A stretch of DNA of 11,168 bases from an uncultured Corynebacterium sp. (GTDB lineage Bacteria > Actinomycetota > Actinomycetes > Mycobacteriales > Mycobacteriaceae), in contig CAMILJ010000056.1 of the NCBI GenBank assembly GCA_946222625.1, positions 1 through 11,168 of the forward strand, read 5' to 3'. The position numbers and the translations under genes were made by a program. The notes below the pieces were generated by a model, which saw only the letters and a list, made by a program, of their open reading frames with translations, was not told the DNA's origin and did not search any database. Positions 1 through 6,434 of this stretch are shown here, piece by piece; the stretch's first letter is position 1, and each line of letters starts with the position of its first letter.

Positions 1-1
1 C

Positions 2-364
2 CACGGCACCTTCCTGGTTCAGCACTGGGTGGGCAACATGGGTATGCCGCGTCGTTACGCCGACTACCTGGAGTCTGATGGTTTCACGGTCTTCAACCAG
101 ATTTCCACCATCTTCTCCTTCGTCCTCGGCGCTTCGGTTATCCCGCTGATTTGGAACGTGTTCAAGTCCTGGCGCTACGGTGAGATCGTCACCGTGGACG
201 ATCCGTGGGGCTACGGCAACTCCCTCGAGTGGGCCACCTCCTGCCCGCCGCCGCGCCACAACTTCGTGTCGCTGCCGCGCATTCGTTCCGAGCGCCCGGC
301 CTTCGAGCTGCACTACCCGCACATGGTTAAGCGCATGCGCGAGGAAGCACACGTCGGCCACTAA
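2..364 (+). CDS. ctaD: Cytochrome c oxidase (aa3) subunit I, C-terminal fragment
   Basis: This is the last 120 codons of a gene that begins before the window; the reading frame is open from base 2 to the TAA at 362-364. The product is the haem-copper subunit I of cytochrome aa3 oxidase, which reduces O2 to water and pumps protons in the plasma membrane. What is visible is the end of the membrane domain: a loop with GMPRRYADY, the last hydrophobic helix (about FNQISTIFSFVLGASVIPLI), then a cytoplasmic tail containing the typical EWATSCPPPRHNF signature and ending in MREEAHVGH. The haem and CuB ligand residues lie in the missing part. The tail length and the Pro-Pro-Pro-Arg-His motif fit actinobacterial CtaD. 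A strong hairpin 26 bp after the stop probably ends its transcript, separating it from serB. In M. tuberculosis ctaD also precedes serB2. Identity is confident; only the fragment can be judged. Confidence 0.95.
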   Translation, partial: HGTFLVQHWVGNMGMPRRYADYLESDGFTVFNQISTIFSFVLGASVIPLIWNVFKSWRYGEIVTVDDPWGYGNSLEWATSCPPPRHNFVSLPRIRSERPAFELHYPHMVKRMREEAHVGH

Positions 365-389
365 GCACTCACTAGCTGAGTACTCCTGA

Positions 390-430
390 AAACGCCGCCT
401 CCCCATCACTGCGATGGGGAGGCGGCGTTT
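390..430 (+). terminator. Hairpin terminator after ctaD
   Basis: A perfect 18-bp inverted repeat (390-407 pairing with 413-430) encloses a 5-nt loop, ACTGC. The stem starts AAACGCCGCC and ends GGCGGCGTTT. It sits between the ctaD stop and the serB promoter, where a terminator is expected. The T run at the 3' side is only three bases (428-430), so it is a GC-rich hairpin with a weak U tract, as is common in high-G+C actinobacteria. Confidence 0.85.
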
Positions 431-463
431 GCCGTAGGTGAAAAGGTCACGAACGCGGTGTGA

Positions 464-469
464 GATAAT
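464..469 (+). promoter_or_regulatory. -10 element of serB, leaderless geometry
   Basis: GATAAT lies exactly 7 nt before the GTG at 477, so transcription would start at or next to the start codon. No Shine-Dalgarno sequence precedes this GTG. The box lies inside the reading frame that would be used if translation began at the upstream GTG (438), which argues for the later start. No convincing -35 hexamer is visible. The first base departs from the TANNNT consensus. Confidence 0.55.
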
Positions 470-476
470 AAGCTCC

Positions 477-1661
477 GTGGATAATCAAAGTGAACAAGTC
501 TTCGCCGTTGTTACCGCCTCCGGCCCCGATAAGCCCGGCGTGTCGGCGGCCTTCTTCCGTGTACTGAGCTCCCACAATGTCGAGCTCGTCGACGCCGAGC
601 AAGCCATCTTCTCCGGCCGTATTTCCCTCTCCGCGTATATCCGGGTGCAGGCCTCCCGCCTCGAAGCGCTCGAGCAGGGCCTGCGCAACACGTTGAGCAT
701 TTATGCCCAATCCATCAACGTGGATCTTCGGGAAGAGGAGGCAACCTCACGGCCGCGCTCCACGCACGTCGTCGTGGTGCTAGGACGCCAGCTCAACGCC
801 AGCCACATGTCGGCGATTGCCAAAGAGTTGGCCAATCTCAACGTCAATATCGACCGCATCCGCGGTCTTTCTACTTACCCGCTCAACGGTCTCGAGCTCT
901 ACATCACTATTGAGGGCGCTTCCGACCCCGTCCGCGCCATGCTGGCCCGCCTAGCTACCGAGCAAGGTGTCGACATCGCCATCGAGCGCTCCGGCCTGCA
1001 GCGGCGTTCGAAGCGGCTTATCTGTTTTGACTGCGATTCCACCCTTATCACCGGCGAGGTCATCGAAATGCTGGCCGCCCACGCCGGAAAGGAAGCCGAG
1101 GTTGCCGCAGTGACGGAGCGCGCGATGCGCGGTGAGCTGGATTTCGAGCAATCTCTACGCGAGCGCGTCGCCACCCTGGAAGGTTTGCCGGAGTCCGTCA
1201 TCGCAGAAACCGCCGCCGATATTTGCCTGACCCCGGGTGTGCGGACCACCATCCGTACCCTCAAGCGCATGGGTTACCGCGTTGCGGTAGTCTCTGGTGG
1301 CTTTATCCAGGTCCTCGAGGATCTGGCAAAAGAACTCGACCTTGATTACGTGCGCGCCAACACCCTCGAAATCGTGGACGGTAAGCTCACCGGCCGCGTC
1401 ATCGGTGACGTGGTGGACCGCAAGGCCAAGGAGATGTTCCTGCGCGAATTCGCCGCGGATTCGGGCCTGAGCATGCTGCAGACCGTCGCCGTCGGCGATG
1501 GCGCCAACGATATTGACATGATTTCTGCCGCCGGTTTGGGAATCGCCTTCAACGCCAAGCCTGCGCTGCGCGAGGTTGCGGATACCTCCGTCAACCACCC
1601 GTACATGGATGAGATCCTGCAGATCCTCGGCATCCCGATGGAAGAAGTTGCCAGTGAGTAA
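477..1661 (+). CDS. serB: Phosphoserine phosphatase with two N-terminal ACT domains
   Basis: SerB hydrolyses O-phospho-L-serine to serine and phosphate, the last step of serine synthesis, in the cytoplasm. The 394-aa protein has an ACT domain at about 7-85 (GPDKPGV at 16-22), a second ACT domain at about 96-170, and a HAD-family phosphatase domain from about 180. HAD motif I is FDCDSTL with the nucleophile Asp185 and acid/base Asp187; motif II is Ser273 in SGGF; motif III uses a lysine near 316-318; and GDGANDIDM (340-348) supplies the magnesium-binding acids. This layout and length match mycobacterial SerB2, whose ACT domains bind serine for feedback control, so similar control is likely here. 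I chose GTG 477 rather than the in-frame GTG at 438 because a -10-like box lies 7 nt before it and the ACT fold needs no more N-terminal residues. The 3' end overlaps the next gene by 8 bp, implying coupling. Confidence 0.95.
   Translation: MDNQSEQVFAVVTASGPDKPGVSAAFFRVLSSHNVELVDAEQAIFSGRISLSAYIRVQASRLEALEQGLRNTLSIYAQSINVDLREEEATSRPRSTHVVVVLGRQLNASHMSAIAKELANLNVNIDRIRGLSTYPLNGLELYITIEGASDPVRAMLARLATEQGVDIAIERSGLQRRSKRLICFDCDSTLITGEVIEMLAAHAGKEAEVAAVTERAMRGELDFEQSLRERVATLEGLPESVIAETAADICLTPGVRTTIRTLKRMGYRVAVVSGGFIQVLEDLAKELDLDYVRANTLEIVDGKLTGRVIGDVVDRKAKEMFLREFAADSGLSMLQTVAVGDGANDIDMISAAGLGIAFNAKPALREVADTSVNHPYMDEILQILGIPMEEVASE
1640..1647 (+). promoter_or_regulatory. Ribosome binding site of the Pth2-type gene
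   Basis: GGAAGAAG lies inside the serB coding end, 6 nt before GTG 1654. It decides the start of the following gene, whose reading frame would otherwise extend far back into serB. Confidence 0.6.
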
Positions 1662-2379
1662 TTTCCGCGAGGCCCATCGCCGCCTTGTGGCCGCGTGTAG
1701 CGAGCGCAGTTGGCGCGATGATCCTGAGGACCCGAACAAACCCGAGACCATTCAGGCGATGCAGATCGCGCTCAACCTGCCCAAGCAGGATCCGCCCGCG
1801 CGCACCGAGGTGCTCGAGGCGGCGGCCAAAGGCGTCGTCAAGCTCTGCCTCGATGATAGGGCTGGTCAGGATGGGGCCTTCGCCGAGGCGCTAGGGCAGT
1901 GGTACGGGCACCGCATCCGTAAGGTGGCGCGCCGCGCACGCAACAAGGCCTGGCGCGATGTGCAGTCCCTGCCCGGCGTCACCGTGGATGATCGCGTGCG
2001 CGTCTTCCTCCCCTCGGCGGTGCAGGACGTGGACCCACTCGTGGCGAAGCTGCAGATCGGCCACACCGACCTGCCGAAGGATGAGCCAGGGCCCGCGCTT
2101 GACGACGTCCCCGTGATCTACATCGACGCCTCCCTCGCCATGAGCGCGGGAAAGGCCGCAGCACAAGTAGGGCACGGCTCAATGCTGCTGGCCGCGGCGA
2201 TGAGCGCCGAGGAAGTGGAGGACTGGGCAGCACAGGACTTTGCGCTGTCCGTGCGCGAAATCCCCCATGAGGAATTTGCCGTGGCTTGTGCGCGTCCGGC
2301 AGCGGTGGTGGTGCATGACGCCGGTTTCACTGAGGTCGCTCCAGACTCAGCCACGGTGTGCGCGCTGCGCCGCCCCTAG
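1654..2379 (+). CDS. Pth2-type peptidyl-tRNA hydrolase with N-terminal extension
   Basis: The C-terminal part (about residues 152-241 of 241) resembles the PTH2 family, which releases tRNA from prematurely dropped peptidyl-tRNA. Key features are VPVIYIDASLAMSAGK with Lys167, the AQVGH pattern with His174, then HDAGFTEVAP with Asp222 and Thr226, and a final TVCAL strand. These correspond to the GK-AQ-H and DAG-T signatures of Pth2 enzymes. Typical Pth2 proteins are about 120 aa, so about 150 residues at the N-terminus are extra. That part is mostly helical in composition, with an Arg/Lys-rich stretch (HRIRKVARRARNKAW, 86-100) that could contact RNA; this last point is inference. The start GTG overlaps the serB stop (GTGAGTAA) and has a Shine-Dalgarno, so it is probably translated by coupling. 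The stop shares a CTAG with the convergent dinG. Whether it replaces or supplements the bacterial Pth cannot be told from this window. Confidence 0.75.
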   Translation: MSNFREAHRRLVAACSERSWRDDPEDPNKPETIQAMQIALNLPKQDPPARTEVLEAAAKGVVKLCLDDRAGQDGAFAEALGQWYGHRIRKVARRARNKAWRDVQSLPGVTVDDRVRVFLPSAVQDVDPLVAKLQIGHTDLPKDEPGPALDDVPVIYIDASLAMSAGKAAAQVGHGSMLLAAAMSAEEVEDWAAQDFALSVREIPHEEFAVACARPAAVVVHDAGFTEVAPDSATVCALRRP

Positions 2380-4337
2380 CGGGCCTCAACCAGGCGCTTG
2401 AGAGCGCTGCGTACAACCTCGGGGTCGCTCGTCGGCCACATCTGCGGCATGGAGGCTCGCAGGTAGGAGCCATAGCGCTTGGTTTCCAAGCGGCTGTCTA
2501 GCACGGCGACGACCCCGCGGTCGTTGACGGAGCGCAGGAGGCGGCCCGCGCCCTGAGCCATGAGCAGCGCCGCGTGTGTGGCAGATACCTCCATAAAACC
2601 GTTGCGCCCGGCCGCTTTCGCGGCCTCGGTGCGCGCTTGCATCAGGGGATTATCCGGCCTGGGGAAGGGGATACGGTCAATGAGGACGAGGGAACACGCG
2701 GGGCCCGGGACGTCGACACCCTGCCAGAGGGTGAGCGTGCCGAACAGACAGGAGTTTTCGTTCTTCGTGAACTTATCCACGAGCGCGCCGATGGAGTCCT
2801 CGCCTTGGAGATAAATGTCGAAGGGGAGCGTGGGCTTGAGCTCCTCGGCCGCTTGTTGTGCGGCCCGGCGTGAGGAGAAGAGACCGAGGGTGCGCCCGCC
2901 CGCGGCCATGATGAGCTCGCGGATTTCCTTAAGTGTCTGCGGGCTGAGCCCGTCGCGGCCCGGCTGCGGCAGGTGTGCTGCGGTATAGAGGATGCCGCTG
3001 CGCGCGGGGTCGAAGGGGTAGCCCACGTCGAGGCTGTCCCATGTACCTTTGGGCAGGCCCCATTGTGCGGCCATGGCGTCGAAGCGCCCGCCCAAGGCGA
3101 GCGTAGCTGAGGTCAGCACGACGGTCTGTTCGCCGAAGAGCTTTTCGTGCAGCATGCCGGCGATGGACAGCGGGGCCACGGCCAGGGCGTCGTTCAGCGT
3201 GCGCTCATCGCGTTCCAGCCACACTACGTCGGCGTGTGCTGCGGGGTCACCGGTGGCGAAGACGTCGAGGATGCGGGCGATGGCTTCGACGAGGCTGCCG
3301 AGGTGATTGGCCAGGTTTTGGCGCTCGGCAGATTTTTCCGGGTCTTGGGCCTGTTCGCCTTCGGGGGCGCGGGCGATGGTCTCGCGGCAGTCGCTTAACG
3401 TGTCCGCGAGGCTCATGAGTTGCTGCTTGGCTTCCTCCGGAAGGTCGGTCCAGCGGCCCGGCGTGAATTCCCCGAGTAGTTGGCTGAGCTCATTGGCTTG
3501 TTCGCTCAGCCGCTGGTCTTTGCCATTGGCGCCGAGGGACTTGGCGCGGTTGGCGGCCATTTTGAGGGCGCGCCCGGTGATCTCTGCGGTAGAAACCGAC
3601 GTGATGCGGCCGTCCAGCTCGTGGGCCTCGTCGATGATGACGACATCGTGCTCCGGCAGGATGTTGATGTCTGCCACCGCATCGATGGCGAGCAGCGCGT
3701 GGTTGGTAACGACGATGTCGACATCCGCCGCGCGGCGCCGCGCGAGCTCCGCAAAACAGTCCTCGCCGTGCGGGCAGCGGGTAGCGCCAAGACATTCATT
3801 GGAGGTGACGGAGACCTGCCGCCAGGCTAGATCGGGCACTCCCGGTTCGAGGTCCTCGCGGTCACCCGTTTCGGTGTCCTCCGCCCACTCGTAGACGCGC
3901 TGGACATGGCGGCCGAGGCTGGAGATGGCGTCCTGGTCAAGCAGGGCGTCTTCGTCGTCAAGCTCAGCAGCGCGGGAGACCTTGTTGAGGCAGACGTAGT
4001 TGGAACGGCCCTTCATGATGGCGAAGGTCGGCTTCTTTTCCAGGTGCGGCTCGAGGGCCTCGGCGAGGCGTGGCAGATCTCGTTCCACCAGCTGGCGTTG
4101 CAGTGCCAGCGTGGCTGTGGAAACAATCACGGTGTGCCCGGTTTCTTGCGCGTGGCGAAAGGCAGGGACGAGGTAGGCCAGTGATTTACCCGTACCCGTT
4201 CCAGCTTGCACGGCGAGGTGGCGCTCTTTTTCCAGCGCGGTGGTCACGGCTTCCGCCATGCGCACCTGGCCGGCACGCCGCGCACCCCCGAGGGCGGAGA
4301 CGGCGGCGTCGAGGAGGTCAACCGTTGAGTCCTGCAT
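2376..4337 (-). CDS. dinG: ATP-dependent DNA helicase, DinG/XPD-like
   Basis: This 653-aa protein is a superfamily 2 helicase of the DinG/Rad3 type, expected to unwind DNA 5' to 3' and to resolve R-loops, D-loops or G-quadruplexes during repair. Visible motifs in order: a Q-like GQVRMAEAV (23-31), Walker A AGTGTGKS (45-52), a four-cysteine iron-sulphur set (Cys116, 182, 188, 194), Walker B DEAH (236-239), TSATLAL before the second RecA-like domain, and motif VI QGAGRLLR (about 595-602). All four cysteines are present, so a 4Fe-4S cluster is expected. The length is close to the mycobacterial homologue. A TAGACT box lies 7 nt before the ATG, suggesting a leaderless mRNA of its own, although read-through from pncB is possible because the gap is only 36 bp. 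The stop overlaps the convergent Pth2 gene by 4 bp. No LexA-type box is evident upstream. Confidence 0.95.
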   Translation of the reverse strand: MQDSTVDLLDAAVSALGGARRAGQVRMAEAVTTALEKERHLAVQAGTGTGKSLAYLVPAFRHAQETGHTVIVSTATLALQRQLVERDLPRLAEALEPHLEKKPTFAIMKGRSNYVCLNKVSRAAELDDEDALLDQDAISSLGRHVQRVYEWAEDTETGDREDLEPGVPDLAWRQVSVTSNECLGATRCPHGEDCFAELARRRAADVDIVVTNHALLAIDAVADINILPEHDVVIIDEAHELDGRITSVSTAEITGRALKMAANRAKSLGANGKDQRLSEQANELSQLLGEFTPGRWTDLPEEAKQQLMSLADTLSDCRETIARAPEGEQAQDPEKSAERQNLANHLGSLVEAIARILDVFATGDPAAHADVVWLERDERTLNDALAVAPLSIAGMLHEKLFGEQTVVLTSATLALGGRFDAMAAQWGLPKGTWDSLDVGYPFDPARSGILYTAAHLPQPGRDGLSPQTLKEIRELIMAAGGRTLGLFSSRRAAQQAAEELKPTLPFDIYLQGEDSIGALVDKFTKNENSCLFGTLTLWQGVDVPGPACSLVLIDRIPFPRPDNPLMQARTEAAKAAGRNGFMEVSATHAALLMAQGAGRLLRSVNDRGVVAVLDSRLETKRYGSYLRASMPQMWPTSDPEVVRSALKRLVEAR

Positions 4338-4344
4338 TTGAGTC

Positions 4345-4350
4345 AGTCTA
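4345..4350 (-). promoter_or_regulatory. -10 element of dinG, leaderless geometry
   Basis: Read on the minus strand, TAGACT is followed by GACTCAA (7 nt) and the dinG ATG. It fits the corynebacterial TANANT consensus. No Shine-Dalgarno lies at usable distance; the nearest purine-rich run (GGGAGG) is about 21 nt upstream of the ATG and precedes the -10. Confidence 0.6.
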
Positions 4351-4373
4351 GTCGGTTGCCTCCCGCACGCATC

Positions 4374-5726
4374 CTATGAGCTGAACCCGATGAAGCGGGT
4401 CGGCACCGCAGGTTCGTCGCGGGTCAGAGCCAACCCTTCCCACGGCAGAGTGGTAATGGCTTGAGCCAGGTATTCGCGGGCTTCGTGAAGGGTGGGCAGA
4501 TTGTCCAGGATCTCCCCGTCGCGCATGAGCGGCACCGTCATGTCGCGGGTGCTCAGCGTTCCGGTGTCTGGGTCTTCGGCGGAGAAGGGGAGCACGAGCT
4601 CCTCGACGGCCACCCCGGAGGAGCGGTAGGTGCGCAGGGAGCGCTTTGCTCCGCCCTGCGACTTTTTCGAGGAGGAGCGCTTGGCCACGGGGTGGCCATC
4701 AACCTCGACGACCTTGTACACCATGCTGGCTGTTGGGGCGCCAGAGCCGGTGACCACCGAGGTGCCCACGCCGTAGACATCGACGGGATCTCCGCGGAGG
4801 CCAGCGATGGCGAACTCGTCCAGGTCGGAAGAGACAACGATCTTGGTGTTGTGGTTGCCCAAATCATCGAGCTGCTTGCGCACGCGGCGGGTGACAGCAG
4901 CCAAATCGCCGGAGTCGATGCGCACGCCGCCCAGCTCGGGGCCGGCCACCCGCACGGCGGTTTCCACGCCCTTGGTGATGTCGTAGGTATCCACCAACAG
5001 GGTGGTGCCCACGCCGAGGGTTTCGATCTGCCCGCGGAAGGCCGCCTCCTCGTTCGGGGTTCCGTCTTCGTTGACGTGCGCGAGCGTCCATGCATGCGCT
5101 GCGGTTCCGGAGACCGGGATGTCATAGCGGTAGCCAGCCTCTAGGTTGGAAGTGGCCTGGAAACCGGCTAAGTAAGCGGCGCGGGCGGCGGTCACGGCGG
5201 CATACTCGTGCGTTCGGCGCGAGCCCATCTCGATGATGGGGCGGCCATCCGCGGCCACCACCATGCGCGAGGCCGCAGAGGCCACTGCGGAATCGGAATT
5301 CATGATGGACAGGATCACGGTTTCCAGGATCAGGCATTCGCCAAAGGTCCCGCGCACGGTCAGCAGCGGCGAGTTGGGGAAGTACAGCTCGCCCTCGCGA
5401 TAGCCATCGATGTGCCCGGAGAAACGGTAATTAGCCAGGTAGTCCTTGGTCTCTGCATCGAGGAAGTCCATTTCCGCCAGCTGCTGAGCGGTGAAGCGGA
5501 AGTCCCGGACTGCGCGAAGGACACGCTCGGTGCCGGCGACAACACCGTAGCGCCGCTCGTTGGGGAGGCGGCGGGCAAATACTTCGCAGGCCACCTGGCG
5601 GTGCGCGGAGCCATCGCGCAACGCTGCTTGCAGCATGGTCAGCTCATATTTATCGGTAAGCAGGGCCGTAGAACGATCGTTGGGGACGATCCCGGAATCC
5701 TGGACGTTGTCTGAGGTAGTAGTCAC
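4374..5726 (-). CDS. pncB: Nicotinate phosphoribosyltransferase
   Basis: PncB joins nicotinate to PRPP, using ATP, to make nicotinate mononucleotide, the entry step of the Preiss-Handler NAD salvage pathway in the cytoplasm. The 450-aa protein starts with the family motif ALLTDKYELTML (21-32) and has GSRRTHE (168-174), GTAAHAW with His211 (position of the histidine phosphorylated in characterised enzymes), VRIDSGDLAA, VSSDLDEF and DVYGVGTSVVTG, all in the expected order. The length matches mycobacterial PncB1. The start is GTG at 5726-5724; an ATG overlapping it (5728-5726) is out of frame. A TAGCAT box 7 nt upstream suggests a leaderless transcript. The gene lies 41 bp downstream of the CAP-domain gene on the same strand with no terminator seen between, so partial co-transcription is possible. 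In M. tuberculosis pncB1 and dinG are likewise adjacent. Confidence 0.96.
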   Translation of the reverse strand: MTTTSDNVQDSGIVPNDRSTALLTDKYELTMLQAALRDGSAHRQVACEVFARRLPNERRYGVVAGTERVLRAVRDFRFTAQQLAEMDFLDAETKDYLANYRFSGHIDGYREGELYFPNSPLLTVRGTFGECLILETVILSIMNSDSAVASAASRMVVAADGRPIIEMGSRRTHEYAAVTAARAAYLAGFQATSNLEAGYRYDIPVSGTAAHAWTLAHVNEDGTPNEEAAFRGQIETLGVGTTLLVDTYDITKGVETAVRVAGPELGGVRIDSGDLAAVTRRVRKQLDDLGNHNTKIVVSSDLDEFAIAGLRGDPVDVYGVGTSVVTGSGAPTASMVYKVVEVDGHPVAKRSSSKKSQGGAKRSLRTYRSSGVAVEELVLPFSAEDPDTGTLSTRDMTVPLMRDGEILDNLPTLHEAREYLAQAITTLPWEGLALTRDEPAVPTRFIGFSS

Positions 5727-5733
5727 ATCGAAG

Positions 5734-5739
5734 ATGCTA
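5734..5739 (-). promoter_or_regulatory. -10 element of pncB, leaderless geometry
   Basis: On the minus strand, TAGCAT is followed by CTTCGAT (7 nt) and the pncB GTG. It occupies the short gap between the CAP gene stop and pncB. There is no ribosome binding site before the GTG, which supports leaderless translation. The -35 region is poorly conserved. Confidence 0.55.
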
Positions 5740-5767
5740 CTCAGCGCGTACCGAAAAATCAGCAGTT

Positions 5768-6346
5768 CTATGCTTCGAGCTGAATGACAACGTAGACTTC
5801 GCCGTCGCTGTAAGCTGTGCCCACCGCAGCGGTGGTCATGCGGGGATCGCGCAAGGCGGCCACGTGGGAGGGAGAAGCTCGGAAGGCTTCGACAAATTCA
5901 TAGGCGCTAGCTTTCTCCAGAGGAAGGTGGTGCTGGACCATTTGCACATTTTCTTCCGATGGCCCTTCCTCGTGTGTGACTGCGTTGCACTCTGCCTTTT
6001 CGCGGGCAGCGGTCTGGCGTTCGATCCACGGCACTAGAGGGGCCTGGCCGTCCTGCTTGCGCCACGTGTTGAGCGCCTCTATGAGCTCATCCTGGATGGT
6101 GGCGAGCTGGCGTTGGACGGGGACGTCGGGAAGCTCGTAATCGCACGTTTCAGATGCGGGAGGCTCCGAATCCTGTGAGCTGCCGTTATCGGAGGGGTTG
6201 GTCAAGCTGAGCACGGCGGTCACGAGCGTGCCACCGAGGACCAAAACGGTGATGATGCGCTGCACGAGAGGCACAAGATCCTCTCGTGCAGGTTGACGTC
6301 CCGCGAGAATGTCACCCAGGGCTGGGGGAAGGGAGAAAGAATTCAT
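5768..6346 (-). CDS. Membrane-anchored CAP (SCP/PR1-like) domain protein
   Basis: The 192-aa product has a short N-terminus, one hydrophobic segment (about 26-48, VPLVQRIITVLVLGGTLVTAVLSL), a low-complexity Ser/Glu/Pro linker (about 50-76) and a C-terminal CAP-superfamily domain (about 82-192). CAP marks are the helix LIEALNTWRKQDGQAPLVPWIER, the Glu-Asn pair in EENVQM (132-134), SPSHVAAL with His161, and a final AVGTAYSDGEVYVVIQL strand pair. The domain should lie outside the membrane. One of the two histidines of the classical CAP cavity is not obvious: the usual position carries Lys/Glu (AREKAE), with His125 nearby, so cavity metal binding is doubtful. Function is unknown; bacterial CAP proteins are varied. 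I chose ATG 6346 because AGGTGG lies 5 nt upstream and a TATACT promoter sits before it; the frame is open further upstream but crosses the divergent clpS promoter. M. tuberculosis has no such gene between pncB1 and clpS. Confidence 0.72.
   Translation of the reverse strand: MNSFSLPPALGDILAGRQPAREDLVPLVQRIITVLVLGGTLVTAVLSLTNPSDNGSSQDSEPPASETCDYELPDVPVQRQLATIQDELIEALNTWRKQDGQAPLVPWIERQTAAREKAECNAVTHEEGPSEENVQMVQHHLPLEKASAYEFVEAFRASPSHVAALRDPRMTTAAVGTAYSDGEVYVVIQLEA
6260..6291 (-). repeat. Perfect 12-bp inverted repeat inside the CAP gene
   Basis: 6260-6271 (CTGCACGAGAGG) pairs perfectly with 6280-6291 (CCTCTCGTGCAG) around an 8-nt loop. In the CAP mRNA this forms a hairpin about 55 nt after the start codon, over the codons preceding the membrane segment. 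There is no T run, so it is not a normal terminator. Any role is unproven. Confidence 0.6.
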
Positions 6347-6351
6347 CGATG

Positions 6352-6357
6352 CCACCT
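6352..6357 (-). promoter_or_regulatory. Ribosome binding site of the CAP gene
   Basis: On the minus strand AGGTGG lies 5 nt before ATG 6346. It selects this ATG over upstream in-frame starts. Confidence 0.65.
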
Positions 6358-6386
6358 GCAAACGACAATCAGGTTCAAGGTCGAAG

Positions 6387-6399
6387 ACAGTATAACTGT
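6387..6399. promoter_or_regulatory. Operator-like palindrome over the CAP promoter
   Basis: ACAGT-ATA-ACTGT is a perfect 5-bp inverted repeat with a 3-bp centre. It covers the TATACT -10 box of the CAP gene and lies about 22 bp upstream of the clpS -10 box. Position and symmetry suit a repressor site; no regulator is identified, and a short palindrome can arise by chance. Confidence 0.35.
6389..6394 (-). promoter_or_regulatory. -10 element of the CAP gene
   Basis: TATACT on the minus strand, close to TATAAT, places the transcript start near 6382 and gives a 5' leader of about 36 nt with the AGGTGG site near its end. This is the only strong-looking conventional promoter in the window. The -35 region is AT-rich (AAATTTTTC on this strand) without a clear TTGACA. 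Confidence 0.55.
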
Positions 6400-6421
6400 T
6401 CGCGCCATGAAAAATTTTGGC

Positions 6422-6427
6422 TAGTGT
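6422..6427 (+). promoter_or_regulatory. -10 element of clpS, leaderless geometry
   Basis: TAGTGT is followed by AGAGGAC (7 nt) and ATG 6435. The AGAGG is too close to the ATG (2 nt) to be a normal Shine-Dalgarno, so leaderless translation is the better reading. An AAAATTTT palindrome (6411-6418) lies just upstream in the spacer. Confidence 0.5.
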
Positions 6428-6434
6428 AGAGGAC

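Noticed and set aside
438..476. Upstream GTG start for serB, giving 13 extra residues
   Set aside because: No ribosome binding site, and the likely -10 box (464-469) lies inside this stretch, so it would not be transcribed from the serB promoter.
3307..3894. 195-codon open frame on the plus strand inside dinG
   Set aside because: It lies entirely opposite well-conserved DinG motifs, has a Ser/Arg-rich composition typical of shadow frames in G+C-rich DNA, and no start signals.
4461..5144. 227-codon open frame on the plus strand opposite pncB
   Set aside because: Antisense shadow of pncB with Gly/His/Val-rich composition and no recognisable domain.
6381..6403. LexA/SOS-box-like TCGAA...TTCGC before clpS
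   Set aside because: The half-sites are 13 bp apart instead of the short spacing of actinobacterial SOS boxes, and they are not symmetric about the palindrome centre.
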